Notes: generated by a model not told the origin, from the letters alone. 64,000 bases of DNA from Thermoleophilia bacterium SCSIO 60948 (GCA_021496505.1 CP053031.1:2596001-2660000), one strand, 5' to 3'. Positions 17,741 to 29,359 are shown, counted from the stretch's first letter. A program made the numbers and translations.

Positions 17741-18361
17741 ATGTCCGAACGCAGCGCACGACTTTCGGCCTCACCGCCGCTCTTTCAGAACCGCTTCCTC
17801 GACTTTTTCTCGAGGATCCACCCGAGCATCCCGGCGATCATCTACATCCCGGTCATCACGGCCTGTGTCGTCTGGTCGGTGACGCGGGGCAACGGAGCGC
17901 TCGAGACCGTGGCCTGGTTCGCCGGCGGCCTCGCCTTCTGGACGCTGGCCGAGTACTGGCTGCATCGCAAGCTCTTCCACTGGCAGCCGGACAACGCGAT
18001 CGGTCGCCGCATGCACTTCATCATCCACGGGGTCCATCACGACCACCCCAACGACAGGCTGCGGCTCGTCATGCCGCCCGGTGCGAGCATCCCGCTCGCC
18101 AGCCTGTTCTTCCTCGCCTACTGGCTGATCCTCGGACTGACCGACGCACTGGTGTTCTTCGGTGGTTTCATGACCGGCTACCTGGTCTACGACTACACCC
18201 ATTACTACCTCCATCACATGGTCCCGAAGTCGGACTTCGGCAAGCGACTGCGCGAGCAGCACATGCGCCACCACTTCCAGGACCATCGCTTCGGGTACGG
18301 GGTCTCCTCCCCGCTGTGGGACGCGGTGTTCAACACCCTCCCGCGCAAGCGAAGCCGCTGA
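17741..18361 (+). CDS. Fatty acid hydroxylase / sterol desaturase superfamily protein
   Basis: 206 residues of a membrane di-iron oxygenase of the FA2H/ScS7-like group. The histidine clusters are all present: HRKLFH (His75, His80), HFIIHGVHHDH (from His92), HYYLHH (His154-159) and RHHFQDH (His177-182). They lie between hydrophobic helices (30-48, 55-72, 115-150). The likely reaction is hydroxylation of a fatty-acyl chain, possibly at C2, in the membrane. The short length fits the bacterial FA2H-like group without a cytochrome b5 domain. The substrate is inferred from family only. Confidence 0.88.
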   Translation: MSERSARLSASPPLFQNRFLDFFSRIHPSIPAIIYIPVITACVVWSVTRGNGALETVAWFAGGLAFWTLAEYWLHRKLFHWQPDNAIGRRMHFIIHGVHHDHPNDRLRLVMPPGASIPLASLFFLAYWLILGLTDALVFFGGFMTGYLVYDYTHYYLHHMVPKSDFGKRLREQHMRHHFQDHRFGYGVSSPLWDAVFNTLPRKRSR

Positions 18362-18363
18362 GG

Positions 18364-18416
18364 CACCTTCTCACCCCACTCACGTTTCGAACGGTCGAAG
18401 GTGTTTGGACCGTTCG
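18364..18416 (+). other. Two interlocking inverted repeats (possible pseudoknot)
   Basis: Inverted repeat A pairs CACCTTC (18364-18370) with GAAGGTG (18397-18403). Inverted repeat B pairs CGAACGGTC (18388-18396) with GACCGTTCG (18408-18416). One arm of B lies in the loop of A and the other outside it, the topology of an H-type pseudoknot or of two competing hairpins. It sits between the hydroxylase stop and the next gene. Confidence 0.45.
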
Positions 18417-18595
18417 GATGAAGTGAGCGCTTTCCTCACTGCACCTACGTATTCACCACGTAGAAACTCCGCCACGAAGCTTGTGTCAGTCGCTTACGCT
18501 GAATGACGTAACAACTTTGTGAAGTCCCACCGAGGGGAGTCTCCATCCGAGGGGTGGATCCGGTGAGGCGAGCCGAACAGGAGACAGGTCCGATC

Positions 18596-19027
18596 ATGGC
18601 CACACACACGAACGCCGTCGAAGAAGCCGCCGAGCTGCTGCGCAGCCGCATCCGCGAGCTCGACGAGGAGCGCTCGAAGCTCGAGAGCGCGCTCTCGAAC
18701 CTGACGGGTGAGAAGAGCGGTCGGCGCCGGGGGCCCGGTCGCCCGCGAGGAAGCCGCAACCGCACCTCGACGTCGACCTCGACACCGCGTCGGCGCCGGC
18801 GTCGTTCGGGTGGCACGCGCGCCGAGCAGGCGGTCAAGCTCGTCACCGAGTCGCCGGGCATCACCGCGTCGGAGATCGCCGAGCGGATGAGCATCAAGCC
18901 GAACTACCTCTACCGCGTCCTCAGCGAGCTGCAGGCGGACGGCAAGGTGCGCAAGGACGGCCGTACCTACCACCCCACGGGTGGCGCGCCGGCGGCCGAG
19001 CCGGCCGAGGCCGAAGCCTCGTCCTGA
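18596..19027 (+). CDS. Coiled-coil, AT-hook and winged-helix DNA-binding protein
   Basis: 143 residues. Residues 5-38 form an amphipathic, coiled-coil-like helix (AAELLRSRIRELDEERSKLE); 42-70 are an Arg-rich linker with an AT-hook core (GPGRPRGS, 46-53) and a run of Arg; 74-125 form a winged helix-turn-helix (GITASEIAERMSIKPNYLYRVL) with a basic wing. The layout recalls H-NS-like nucleoid proteins, with self-association and minor-groove binding, plus a second DNA-binding fold. ATG 18596 is preceded by GGAGA. A 234 nt leader with several inverted repeats lies upstream. The targets are unknown. Confidence 0.75.
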   Translation: MATHTNAVEEAAELLRSRIRELDEERSKLESALSNLTGEKSGRRRGPGRPRGSRNRTSTSTSTPRRRRRRSGGTRAEQAVKLVTESPGITASEIAERMSIKPNYLYRVLSELQADGKVRKDGRTYHPTGGAPAAEPAEAEASS

Positions 19028-19050
19028 ACCCGAACCCGGCCTGAGCGAGC

Positions 19051-19084
19051 GCGGACCCGGCGGCACAACCGCCACCGGGTCCGC
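19051..19084. terminator. Bidirectional hairpin between convergent genes
   Basis: A perfect 10 bp stem (19051-19060 with 19075-19084), extended inside by GGC/GCC, lies between the stops of the AT-hook gene (19027) and mdh (19097). It can serve both strands. Confidence 0.7.
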
Positions 19085-19096
19085 CCGCATCGCTGC

Positions 19097-21354
<2,258 letters not shown>

Positions 21355-21617
21355 GCTTTGAGGGTCCCTTCGAAGTTTGCGCGCCGACCCTAGTCACCCT
21401 GCTCAGCGAGCGGTGATCCGAAACCCATGCGAGTCGCGGGCCCCGCTCAGGGAACACGGAGGATGAGTGAGCTTCGACGAGGGCCTGCTCGCTTGGCAGG
21501 GGGTCGCGACTCCGCCCCGCGGAGGTGCGGCCCCAGGCCGCCGATTTGCGTTCAGCGCCCTTGACCGGGTACGTCCCGGTTGTGCGACGCGGCGACTCAG
21601 GAGCCAACCAGGCCCCC

Positions 21618-21983
21618 ATGACGGATGACCGGACGGATTCGGGAGCGGTGAGAAACGAGATCTCTCGCAAGCTCGTCGCGCTCCACAAGGAGATGTACGG
21701 GATCGGGCCGACCGAGGCGAAGACGCACCTCGGCGACGACCTGGTCGTCTGCATCCTCAAGGGCGGGTTCTCCCGCGTCGAGGAGAACCTGCGACTCGAC
21801 GGGCGTGGAACGGCGGTGATCGACCAGCGCTCGCAGTGGCAGGCGATGATGCGCGAGCGCTTCAGCGAGCTGGTCGAAGCCGAGACCGGGCGCAAGGTGA
21901 TCGGCTTCATGAGCGGCAGTCAGCAGAACCCCGACATGTCGGCCGAGATCTTCGTGCTCGAGCCCGCACGCGAAGGGGACTGA
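21618..21983 (+). CDS. MpsC/DUF2294 family protein
   Basis: 121 residues matching PF10057 (DUF2294, renamed MpsC): EISRKLVALHKEMYGIGPTEAK, DLVVCILKGGFSRVEENL, and the C-terminal FMSGSQQNPDMSAEIFVLEP. There is no signal peptide or membrane segment. The family name comes from a proposed role with the MpsAB membrane-potential system in Staphylococcus; no MpsA or MpsB is in this window, so that role is not implied here. Start ATG 21618 opens the conserved region; upstream in-frame codons look non-coding. Two more paralogues lie at 34294 and 35203. Confidence 0.82.
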   Translation: MTDDRTDSGAVRNEISRKLVALHKEMYGIGPTEAKTHLGDDLVVCILKGGFSRVEENLRLDGRGTAVIDQRSQWQAMMRERFSELVEAETGRKVIGFMSGSQQNPDMSAEIFVLEPAREGD

Positions 21984-22040
21984 GCCGAACCCACCCGGTC
22001 CGGAGGATGCCAAGGAGAACTTGGCCTACGATCGGCTGCG

Positions 22041-23711
22041 ATGACCGGGACGGCCGAGCGCGCCACTGGCGCGACGCACGACGTGACCAACCAGTCGACG
22101 CCGCTCGAGGGCTACGACGTGTTCTCGAGCGACCGCGTCCTCGTCGAGGCGCTCGAGCGCGAGGGCGGTGGCTGGGCCGCTGAGCAGGCCCGCGCCGTCG
22201 GGCGCTACGCCGGATCGGCGGCGGTCATCCGCGCCGGCTTCGAGGCCAACGAGAATCCGCCGCGACTGCGCACCCACGACCGCTTCGGGCACCGGATCGA
22301 CGAGGTCGCCTTCCACCCCACCTACCACGAGCTGCTCGGCGCCGCGGTCCACTTCGGCCTGCATTCGACGCCGTGGTCGGACCCCGAGCCGGGCGCGCAG
22401 GTCGCCCGCGCGGCGATGTTCGCGAGCTTCTCTCAGGCCGAGGCGGGCGTCGGCTGCCCGATCTCGATGACCTCGTCGGTGATCCCGGCGCTGCGCGCGC
22501 AGCCCGAGCTCGCGGCGGAGTGGGAGCCACGCTTCACCTCGCGCGACTACGACCGCGAGCTCCGGCCCGCGCCGGAGAAGACCGGCGCGCTGTGCGGAAT
22601 GGCGATGACGGAGAAGCAGGGTGGCTCGGACGTCCGCGCCAACACGACGGTCGCCGTGGCGCGCGGGTCCGGCGGTCCGGGCGAGGAGTACGAGCTGACG
22701 GGCCACAAGTGGTTCTGCTCGGCGCCGATGTGCGACGCGTTCCTGATCCTCGCCCAGGCCGAGGGCGGGCTCTCGTGCTTCCTGATGCCGCGCTTCGAAC
22801 CCGACGGCACCCGCAACAGGATCCACCTCCAGCGACTCAAGGACAAGCTCGGCAACCGCTCGAACGCCTCGTCTGAGATCGAGCTGCGCGGCGCCTACGC
22901 GCGGCTCGTCGGCGAGGAGGGGCGCGGCGTCCAGACGATCATCGAGATGGTCAACCACACGCGGCTCGATTGCGTGATCGGTGCCGCCGCGGGGATCCGG
23001 TACGGGACCGCGCAAGCGATCCACCACGCCGAGCACCGCGCGACCTTCGGAGCGCTGCTCGTCGACCAACCGCTGATGCGAAACGTCCTCGCCGACCTCG
23101 CCGTCGAGTCCGAGGCGGCGACGATCGCCGCGATGCGGCTCGCCCGCGCCTACGACGAGGCCGCGGCGGGCGACGGCGACGCGGCCGAGTTCAAGCGCCT
23201 CGCCACGGCGGTGCTCAAGTACTGGACATGCAAGCGCGCGCCGGGCCACGCGGCCGAGGCGCTCGAGTGCCTCGGCGGCAACGGCTACGTCGAGGAGTCC
23301 GGGATGCCGCGCCTGCTTCGCGAGTCGCCGCTGAACGGCGTCTGGGAGGGCTCGGGCAACGTCCAGTGCCTCGACGCGCTGCGCGCGATGGGCCGCAGCC
23401 CGGCGAGCGCCGAGGCGCTGATGGCGGAGGTCGGCGCCGGGCTCGGCGCGAACCCCGCGCTCGACGACGCGATCGCCGCGCTCGGCCGCGAGCTCGAGCG
23501 ACCCGAGGGCCTCGAGCAGCGCGCGCGCCACATCGTCGAGCGGATGGCGCTCTGCCTCCAGGGCTCGCTGCTCGTCCGCTTCGGTGACGAGGCGGTCGCC
23601 GACGCGTTCTGCGCCTCGCGACTCGGCGACGGCGGGCTCGCCTACGGGACGCTGCCCGCGGCGACCGACTTCGGGCGGATCATCGGGCGGGCCTCCGCCT
23701 CGAGGGCCTGA
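22041..23711 (+). CDS. aidB: AidB-type acyl-CoA dehydrogenase homologue
   Basis: 556 residues aligning along the length with E. coli AidB, the flavoprotein of the adaptive response to alkylation. Landmarks are NENPPRLRTHDRFGHRIDEVAFHP (with N-terminal AidB helices), GMAMTEKQGGSDVRANTT (186-203), the GHKWFCSAP and LKDKLGNRSNAS segments, and the C-terminal LGGNGYVEESGMPRLLRE. AidB binds FAD and double-stranded DNA and may protect it or destroy alkylating agents. The C-terminal domain is somewhat longer than in E. coli (541 residues). An acyl-CoA synthetase follows 58 nt downstream. No Ada or AlkB gene is nearby. Confidence 0.93.
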   Translation: MTGTAERATGATHDVTNQSTPLEGYDVFSSDRVLVEALEREGGGWAAEQARAVGRYAGSAAVIRAGFEANENPPRLRTHDRFGHRIDEVAFHPTYHELLGAAVHFGLHSTPWSDPEPGAQVARAAMFASFSQAEAGVGCPISMTSSVIPALRAQPELAAEWEPRFTSRDYDRELRPAPEKTGALCGMAMTEKQGGSDVRANTTVAVARGSGGPGEEYELTGHKWFCSAPMCDAFLILAQAEGGLSCFLMPRFEPDGTRNRIHLQRLKDKLGNRSNASSEIELRGAYARLVGEEGRGVQTIIEMVNHTRLDCVIGAAAGIRYGTAQAIHHAEHRATFGALLVDQPLMRNVLADLAVESEAATIAAMRLARAYDEAAAGDGDAAEFKRLATAVLKYWTCKRAPGHAAEALECLGGNGYVEESGMPRLLRESPLNGVWEGSGNVQCLDALRAMGRSPASAEALMAEVGAGLGANPALDDAIAALGRELERPEGLEQRARHIVERMALCLQGSLLVRFGDEAVADAFCASRLGDGGLAYGTLPAATDFGRIIGRASASRA

Positions 23712-23769
23712 CCGGCGGGCCCGCGGCGAGCGGATCGGCGCGATCACGACCTCGTCCCGATCGTCATCC

Positions 23770-25197
23770 GTGCTGCTCGACGGCGTCGCGCGACTCGGCG
23801 ATGAGCCCGCGGTCTGCGTGGGCGGGCGCCGCCTGACCTACGCCGAGCTGCGCGCGAGCGCCGCCGCGCTCGCCGCCCGGTGGGCCGGCGCCGAGCGGGT
23901 GGCCGTATGGGCGGAGCCGGCGCTCGAGACGATCGTCGCCGCGACCGCCGCGGTCGAGTCCGGCGTGACCCTCGTGCCGGTGAACCCGAAGCTCGGGCGG
24001 GCCGAGCTCGAGCATGTCCTGACCGACAGCCGTCCCGACGTCATCGCCGGCGCCGGTGAGGCGGAGCTTCCCGGCGAGCATCGGCCGGAGCGCGTCGAGG
24101 TCGACGTCGAGCAGCGGGCTTGCGCACCGCTTCGGTGCTCGAGCGGGCCGGAGGACCCGGTGATGATCGTCTACACGTCGGGGACGACGGGACGGCCGAA
24201 GGGGGCGATCCTGCCGCGCCGAGCCCTGGCTTCGAACCTCGACGCGCTGTTCGACGCCTGGGACTGGACCCGGACCGACGTCCTCGTCCACGGACTGCCG
24301 CTGTTCCACGTCCACGGCCTCGGGATCGGTGTCCTCGGGCCACTGCGGCGCGGCTGCGAGCTGCGCCACCTCGGTCGCTTCGATCCGGCCTCCGCGGCCG
24401 CGACGCTGAGCGACGGCGGGACGATGCTGTTCGGCGTGCCGACGATGTACTCGCGCCTGGCGCGCGACGCCGAGACGAACCCGCGGATCGCCACGGGTCT
24501 GCGCGCGGCACGGATCCTCGTCTCAGGCTCCGCGCCCCTCCCCACCCCCGTCTTCGACCGCATCCGCGAGCTCAGCGGCCAGGAGATCGTCGAGCGCTAC
24601 GGGCTCACCGAGACGCTGATGAACACCGCGATGCGCGCCGACTCCGAGCGCCGCCCCGGGTACGTCGGGCGAACGCTGCCCGGGGTCGAGATGCGGCTGC
24701 TGGGCGAGGACGGATCGGACATCGCCGGGTCCGACGACGAGACGATCGGCGAGATCCTCGTCCGTGGGCCGAACCTCTTCACGGGCTACCTCAATCGCCC
24801 CGACGCGACCGAGGAGGCGATGCGCGAGGGCTGGTTCCACACCGGCGACATCGCCACTCGCGCGACCGGTGGCGTCTGGCGGATCGTCGGGCGGCGCTCG
24901 ACCGACCTGATCAAGACCGGCGGCTACAAGGTCGGCGCCGGCGAGATCGAGGTCGCGCTGCTCGAGCACGACGCCGTCGCGGAGGCGGCCGTCACCGCGG
25001 CACCCGACGACGATCTCGGCGAGCGGATCGTCGCCTGGGTCGTCGCCGAGGACGGGGCATCGCCCGGCGCCGACGAGCTGATCGACCACGTCGCCGCCGA
25101 GCTCGCACCGCACAAGCGCCCGCGCGAGGTCGTCTTCCTCGACGAGTTGCCCCGCAACGCGATGGGGAAGGTCGTCAAGGCGCGGCTGAACCGCTAG
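23770..25197 (+). CDS. AMP-dependent acyl-CoA synthetase, malonyl-CoA-synthetase-like
   Basis: About 475 residues of the ANL superfamily, activating a carboxylic acid as acyl-AMP and then acyl-CoA. The P-loop is VYTSGTTGRPKGA, followed by FHVHGLGIG, YGLTETLMN, GWFHTGDIA, and the C-terminal catalytic lysine in PRNAMGKVVKARL. YGLTETLMNT and the short length resemble MatB-type malonyl-CoA synthetases, but the acid is not certain. I chose GTG 23770 since upstream sequence lacks an ATG and looks non-coding; the start is uncertain. The stop shares a CTAG with the convergent gene. Confidence 0.83.
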   Translation: MLLDGVARLGDEPAVCVGGRRLTYAELRASAAALAARWAGAERVAVWAEPALETIVAATAAVESGVTLVPVNPKLGRAELEHVLTDSRPDVIAGAGEAELPGEHRPERVEVDVEQRACAPLRCSSGPEDPVMIVYTSGTTGRPKGAILPRRALASNLDALFDAWDWTRTDVLVHGLPLFHVHGLGIGVLGPLRRGCELRHLGRFDPASAAATLSDGGTMLFGVPTMYSRLARDAETNPRIATGLRAARILVSGSAPLPTPVFDRIRELSGQEIVERYGLTETLMNTAMRADSERRPGYVGRTLPGVEMRLLGEDGSDIAGSDDETIGEILVRGPNLFTGYLNRPDATEEAMREGWFHTGDIATRATGGVWRIVGRRSTDLIKTGGYKVGAGEIEVALLEHDAVAEAAVTAAPDDDLGERIVAWVVAEDGASPGADELIDHVAAELAPHKRPREVVFLDELPRNAMGKVVKARLNR

Positions 25198-28115
25198 CCG
25201 AGCGCCGCTCGGACGAGCTCGACGGGGTGCGCCGCGCGGCGCTCCGTGCCGTGGGCGATCTGCTGGCGACACGAGACGCCCGTCGCGGCGACGAGCGCGT
25301 CCTCCGGCGCATCGCGGAGCGCCGGGAAGAGCCGCGACTCGCCGATCTGCATCGAGAGGTCGTAGTGCTCGGCCTCGAAGCCGAACGACCCCGCCATCCC
25401 ACAGCAGCCGGCGTCGAGCACCTCGACCCGCGCGCCCGGTATCCGCTCGAGCAGTGCGACCGTCTCGTCCGTTCCCACCAGCGCCTTCTGATGGCAGTGC
25501 CCGTGGAAGACGATCGTGCGGTTGCTGACCGGCGAGCGGGGGTCGAGGACGAGGGCGCCGTCCTCGATCGCCTCGACCAGCAGCCCCTCGACCAGGCGGG
25601 CCTGACGACCGACCGCGGCCGCCCGCTCGTCACCCGGCAGCAGCGCCGGGTGCTCCTCGCCCAGCGTCAGCACGCACGAGGGCTCACAGCCGACGATCGG
25701 AACGCCGCGCTCGGCCTCGGGCGCGAGACGAGCGACCATCGCCTCGGCCTTCTCGCGCGCATCGTCGAGCAGGCCCTTGGAGATGCTGGCGCGACCGCAG
25801 CAGCCGGCGCTCTCGAGTCGCACGCGATGCCCGGCGGCCTCGAGCAGCTCGATGGTCGCTCTGCCGATCGCGGGCTCGGTGAACGTGGTGAAGGAGTCGG
25901 CGAGGAAGACGACGTCACCACGCGGGGCGGCGTTCGCGTCCCGCCGCGCGCGGCGACGATCCCAGCGGATCAGGTGACGGCGCTCGAAGCGCGGCAGCGG
26001 GCGCTCGCGAGCGATCCCGGCGCGCCGCTCGAGCAGCGCTCGGGCCGCGGGCACGCGCATGGGCAGGTTGGAGAGCGGTGCGGTCGCCGCGCCGATCCTG
26101 TTGAGCGCCCGGATCGACCCGAAGAGCCGCGAGCGCGCCGGCACTCCGTGCTCGGCCTGGTAGTGGGCGAGGAACTCCGACTTCATCGTCGCCATGTCGA
26201 CGCTCAGGGGGCACTCGCTCTTGCAGGCCTTGCACTCGAGACAGAGGTCGAGGATCTCGTGCAGCCGCTCGTCGCCCATCGCGGCCGCGGGGTCGGGCTC
26301 CGAGAGCGCCTTGACGAGCGCGTTCGCACGACCCCTGGTCGCGTGCTCCTCCTCGCGGGTCGCCATGTAGCTCGGGCACATCACCCCCGACCCGGTCTTG
26401 CGGCAGACACCGATCCGCTGGCAGCTGTCGGCGGCGCCGCGCATCCCGCCGGCTCCGAAGTCGAAGTGCGTGTCGATCGGCCCGGGCGGCGGCAGCGCGG
26501 GATCGCGGAGGTCGGCGGTGACCAGCGCCGGATCGACCATCACACCGGGGTTCATCCGCCCCTCTGGGTCGAACAGGCGCTTGACCTCGCGCATCGCCTC
26601 GTAGAGCTCGTCCCCGAAGACCTCGCGGCTGAACGGGGTGCGCACGCGCCCGTCGCCGTGCTCGGAGGCGTTCACGCCGCCGAACTCCGCGACGAGCTCG
26701 GCGACCTGCGCGGCGACGGAGCTCATCGTCGCGGGGGCGCCGGGCTGCGTCAGGTCGATGAACGGGCGCACGTGGAGGCAGCCGACGGAGGCGTGGCCGT
26801 AGAAGCCCGCGTTCAGGTTCGCCGCCGCCAGGATCTCGCGGAAGCGGGCGATGTACTCACCGAGCCGGTCCGGGGCGACGGCCGTGTCCTCGACGAACGC
26901 CGCCGGGCGGGTGGCGCCGTCGCCCGCCGCCATCAGCAGGCCGAGGCCGGCCTTGCGGACCCTGGTCAGCGCCTCCTGGTCGCCCGCGGTCTCGGCTCGC
27001 AGGACGTGGTAGCCATGACCGTGGCTCGCCCACCGGTCCTCGAGCGCGTCGAGCTTCGCCCGGCATTCATCGGCGTCCGCGCCCCAGAAGGCGGCGTAGA
27101 GCAGCGCCTGGGGCTCGCCGGCGAGGAGATCGGTCAACGCGCGGTACTCGAGCTTCGACCGCGCGAGATCGAGGATCGTCCCGTCGATGAGCTCGATCGA
27201 CGACGCACCCAGCTCGATCGCGTCGCCGGTCGCCGCGATCGCGGCGTCGACCGAATCGAAGTGCCCGACGGCGAACATCGCGGCGCGCGGAAGCTCGACG
27301 AGGCCGACCGTCGCCTCGGTGATCGCGACGAGGGTCCCCTCCGAGCCGGTGACGAGTTTCGCCAGGTCGTACTCGGTGGCCAGACGGTCGAGCCGGTAGC
27401 CGCCCGATTGGCGCCAGTGGCGCGGGAAGTCGCCGGCGATCGCGCCGGCGTGCGCCGCCAGGATCGACGGCAGGCCTCGGTGGATAGCGCCCTCCAGTGT
27501 CCGGGCCGCGGCCAGGCGCTCGCGCTCAGCCTCGCCGACCGGCCCGAACGTCGCGCTCGAGCCGTCCGACAGGACCGCCTCGATCTCGAAGACGTGGTCG
27601 ACCGTGGTCCCGTGGACGATCGACTGGCTGCCCGAGGAGTTGTTGGCGATCATGCCGCCGAGGGTCGCGCGGTTGGAGGTCGAGGTGTCGGGGCCGAACC
27701 CGAGGCCGTGGCGGTGCGCCGCCCGGTTGAGGTCCTCCTGGACGACGCCCGGCTCGAGGCGCACGCGACGCGCGACGGGATCGAGGTCGAGTATCCGGTT
27801 CATGTGGCGAGAGGTGTCGAGGACGACCCCGGACCCGCCGACCGCCTGCCCGGCGAGGCTGGTCCCCCCACCGCGTGGGACGACCGGGACGTCGAAGCGG
27901 CCGGCGATCTCGATCGCGGCGGCGACGTCCTCCGTGTCGCGCGGGAAACAGACGGCGAGCGGTTCGCGCGCGTACATGCTCGCGTCGGCGGCGAACAGGT
28001 GGCGCGTGTAGGCGTCGTCGCGGACCTCCCCGCGGAGCGCTCGCCCGAGCGTCCGCGCGAGCTCCGAGGACGCCGCGACGGCCGGGTCGCCCTCGAACGC
28101 GCCTTCGGGGGCCAC
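25194..28115 (-). CDS. FAD-linked 2-hydroxyacid dehydrogenase with FeS/CCG domains (GlcD-GlcF fusion)
   Basis: 973 residues. Residues 45-230 are an FAD-binding (FAD_binding_4/VAO type) domain (PRGGGTSLAGQAVGGSG, IANNSSGS), 240-530 the substrate-binding cap, then cysteines 565, 571 and 580 and a ferredoxin motif CLECKACKSECP (625-635), then two CCG-like heterodisulfide-reductase halves (GCEPSC, GHCHQKAL, GCCGMAGSFG). This is the layout of YdiJ-like D-2-hydroxyglutarate or D-lactate dehydrogenases, which pass electrons to quinone. The substrate is uncertain. Start GTG 28115 lies 8 nt past the stop of the M28 peptidase. Confidence 0.88.
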   Translation of the reverse strand: MAPEGAFEGDPAVAASSELARTLGRALRGEVRDDAYTRHLFAADASMYAREPLAVCFPRDTEDVAAAIEIAGRFDVPVVPRGGGTSLAGQAVGGSGVVLDTSRHMNRILDLDPVARRVRLEPGVVQEDLNRAAHRHGLGFGPDTSTSNRATLGGMIANNSSGSQSIVHGTTVDHVFEIEAVLSDGSSATFGPVGEAERERLAAARTLEGAIHRGLPSILAAHAGAIAGDFPRHWRQSGGYRLDRLATEYDLAKLVTGSEGTLVAITEATVGLVELPRAAMFAVGHFDSVDAAIAATGDAIELGASSIELIDGTILDLARSKLEYRALTDLLAGEPQALLYAAFWGADADECRAKLDALEDRWASHGHGYHVLRAETAGDQEALTRVRKAGLGLLMAAGDGATRPAAFVEDTAVAPDRLGEYIARFREILAAANLNAGFYGHASVGCLHVRPFIDLTQPGAPATMSSVAAQVAELVAEFGGVNASEHGDGRVRTPFSREVFGDELYEAMREVKRLFDPEGRMNPGVMVDPALVTADLRDPALPPPGPIDTHFDFGAGGMRGAADSCQRIGVCRKTGSGVMCPSYMATREEEHATRGRANALVKALSEPDPAAAMGDERLHEILDLCLECKACKSECPLSVDMATMKSEFLAHYQAEHGVPARSRLFGSIRALNRIGAATAPLSNLPMRVPAARALLERRAGIARERPLPRFERRHLIRWDRRRARRDANAAPRGDVVFLADSFTTFTEPAIGRATIELLEAAGHRVRLESAGCCGRASISKGLLDDAREKAEAMVARLAPEAERGVPIVGCEPSCVLTLGEEHPALLPGDERAAAVGRQARLVEGLLVEAIEDGALVLDPRSPVSNRTIVFHGHCHQKALVGTDETVALLERIPGARVEVLDAGCCGMAGSFGFEAEHYDLSMQIGESRLFPALRDAPEDALVAATGVSCRQQIAHGTERRAAHPVELVRAALG

Positions 28116-28123
28116 CTGCCGGC

Positions 28124-29359
28124 TCAGAGCCAGCTCTCGTCGAGCCGGCGGATCGCGCCCTCGCAGAGCCGGATCGCCTCGGCGAGCGTGCCCAGGTCGA
28201 CGTTCTCGGGGACGTCGGTTCGGAAGTGGTAGTTCGACGGGTTCTTCATCTCGTTGACCGAGCAGAGCGTCGCGGTCGGGTAGCCCGCGGCGAGCGGTTC
28301 GAGGCCGTCGGTCCCGTTTCGCAGTCGCAGGTTCGGTACGAGCGGGATTCCGAGCCGCTCGGCGGTCGAATCCATCAGCTCGAGTGCCGCGGCCGGGTAC
28401 TCGCGCATCCGCAGGAAGCCCTCGCCGCGCAGGACGTTCAAGCGCGGCGAGCCGACGGTGTCGACGCAGAGGAAGAAGGTGCTCTCGCGCGGGAGGTCGG
28501 CGAAGTGGCGGTCGCCGAACGCCTTGATCCCCTCGGAGAACGACTCCTCGGCACCGGCCGACATCAGGATCACGCGGGTCGAGCGCGTCGGCTCGGCCGC
28601 GAGCCGCCGGGCGAGCGCGCAGATCACGACGACGCCGGTCGCGTTGTCGTTGGCGCCGGGCACGGTCTCCTGGAGCCCGATCTCAGCCATCGAGGCGGCG
28701 GCTCCGAAGCCGAGGATCGCGCCGAGCTTCGAGAGCCGTCGCGAGCCGACGAGCGCACCGATGGCGCTGAGCGCCGGGCCGCCGATCACCGGCGCCATCA
28801 GCGGCGGGCTCGTATCGACGTGATCGATGATCCCGAGCGAGCCGAGCGGGCCGGACTTCGAGAACAGGAGCTCGGGCAGCTCGGGACGGAAGACCAGGCC
28901 GGTGTGGGCCGAGTCGGTGTGCGAGACGACGACGATCGTCCGCTCGGCGTCGGGCGGGCCGAGCTCGGCGATCACGTTGTGGGTCCGGCGGCGCTTGAGC
29001 CGAGAGCGCAGCCGGCGGCGGCCGGGCGGGAACTCATCGGCCATCAGCGCGGTCGCCGCGGCGCCGAGCGCGGCGGCCGAGACGCGGTGGCCGCGGAGCC
29101 CGAGCAGGCCGGCCACTCCGCCGGCCGCGGCCGCGATCCCGAGCGGCCACCAGTAGGTCCCGTGAGCGTCCTCGGACTCGAGCCGAGCAGGGGCCCCGGC
29201 GGCCCGCAGCTCGTCGGCGATCAGCCGCGAGGCCTCGAGCTCGCCCGGCGAGCACGTCTCGCGCTCGAACTCGCAGAGGCGATCGAGCAGGTCGCGGTGC
29301 CAGGCGGCGTCGAGGTGATCGCCGGTGGTCGGGACGGCGGCGTGGAGGTCGACGGTCAA
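28124..29359 (-). CDS. M28 family zinc peptidase (aminopeptidase-like)
   Basis: 411 residues. The metal ligands are recognisable: HTDSAH (His147, Asp149), PGANDNATGV (Asp), AGAEESF (catalytic Glu) and a later Cys/Asp segment (CVDTVG) with NYHFRTDVPENV (His). Between 75 and 105 the chain carries two hydrophobic stretches (WPLGIAAAAGGVAGLLGL), so it is probably anchored to the membrane. The start is TTG 29359 with no clear Shine-Dalgarno; no ATG lies nearby. It is likely cotranscribed with the FAD/FeS dehydrogenase. Substrate unknown. Confidence 0.82.
   Translation of the reverse strand: MTVDLHAAVPTTGDHLDAAWHRDLLDRLCEFERETCSPGELEASRLIADELRAAGAPARLESEDAHGTYWWPLGIAAAAGGVAGLLGLRGHRVSAAALGAAATALMADEFPPGRRRLRSRLKRRRTHNVIAELGPPDAERTIVVVSHTDSAHTGLVFRPELPELLFSKSGPLGSLGIIDHVDTSPPLMAPVIGGPALSAIGALVGSRRLSKLGAILGFGAAASMAEIGLQETVPGANDNATGVVVICALARRLAAEPTRSTRVILMSAGAEESFSEGIKAFGDRHFADLPRESTFFLCVDTVGSPRLNVLRGEGFLRMREYPAAALELMDSTAERLGIPLVPNLRLRNGTDGLEPLAAGYPTATLCSVNEMKNPSNYHFRTDVPENVDLGTLAEAIRLCEGAIRRLDESWL

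Noticed and set aside
22026-23747. 573-codon minus-strand frame opposite aidB
   Set aside because: Antisense shadow of the clearly conserved AidB gene.
24120-28232. 1370-codon open frame on the plus strand
   Set aside because: It is the antisense shadow of the FAD/FeS dehydrogenase and overlaps the acyl-CoA synthetase; Arg/Asp-rich low-complexity translation without any domain.
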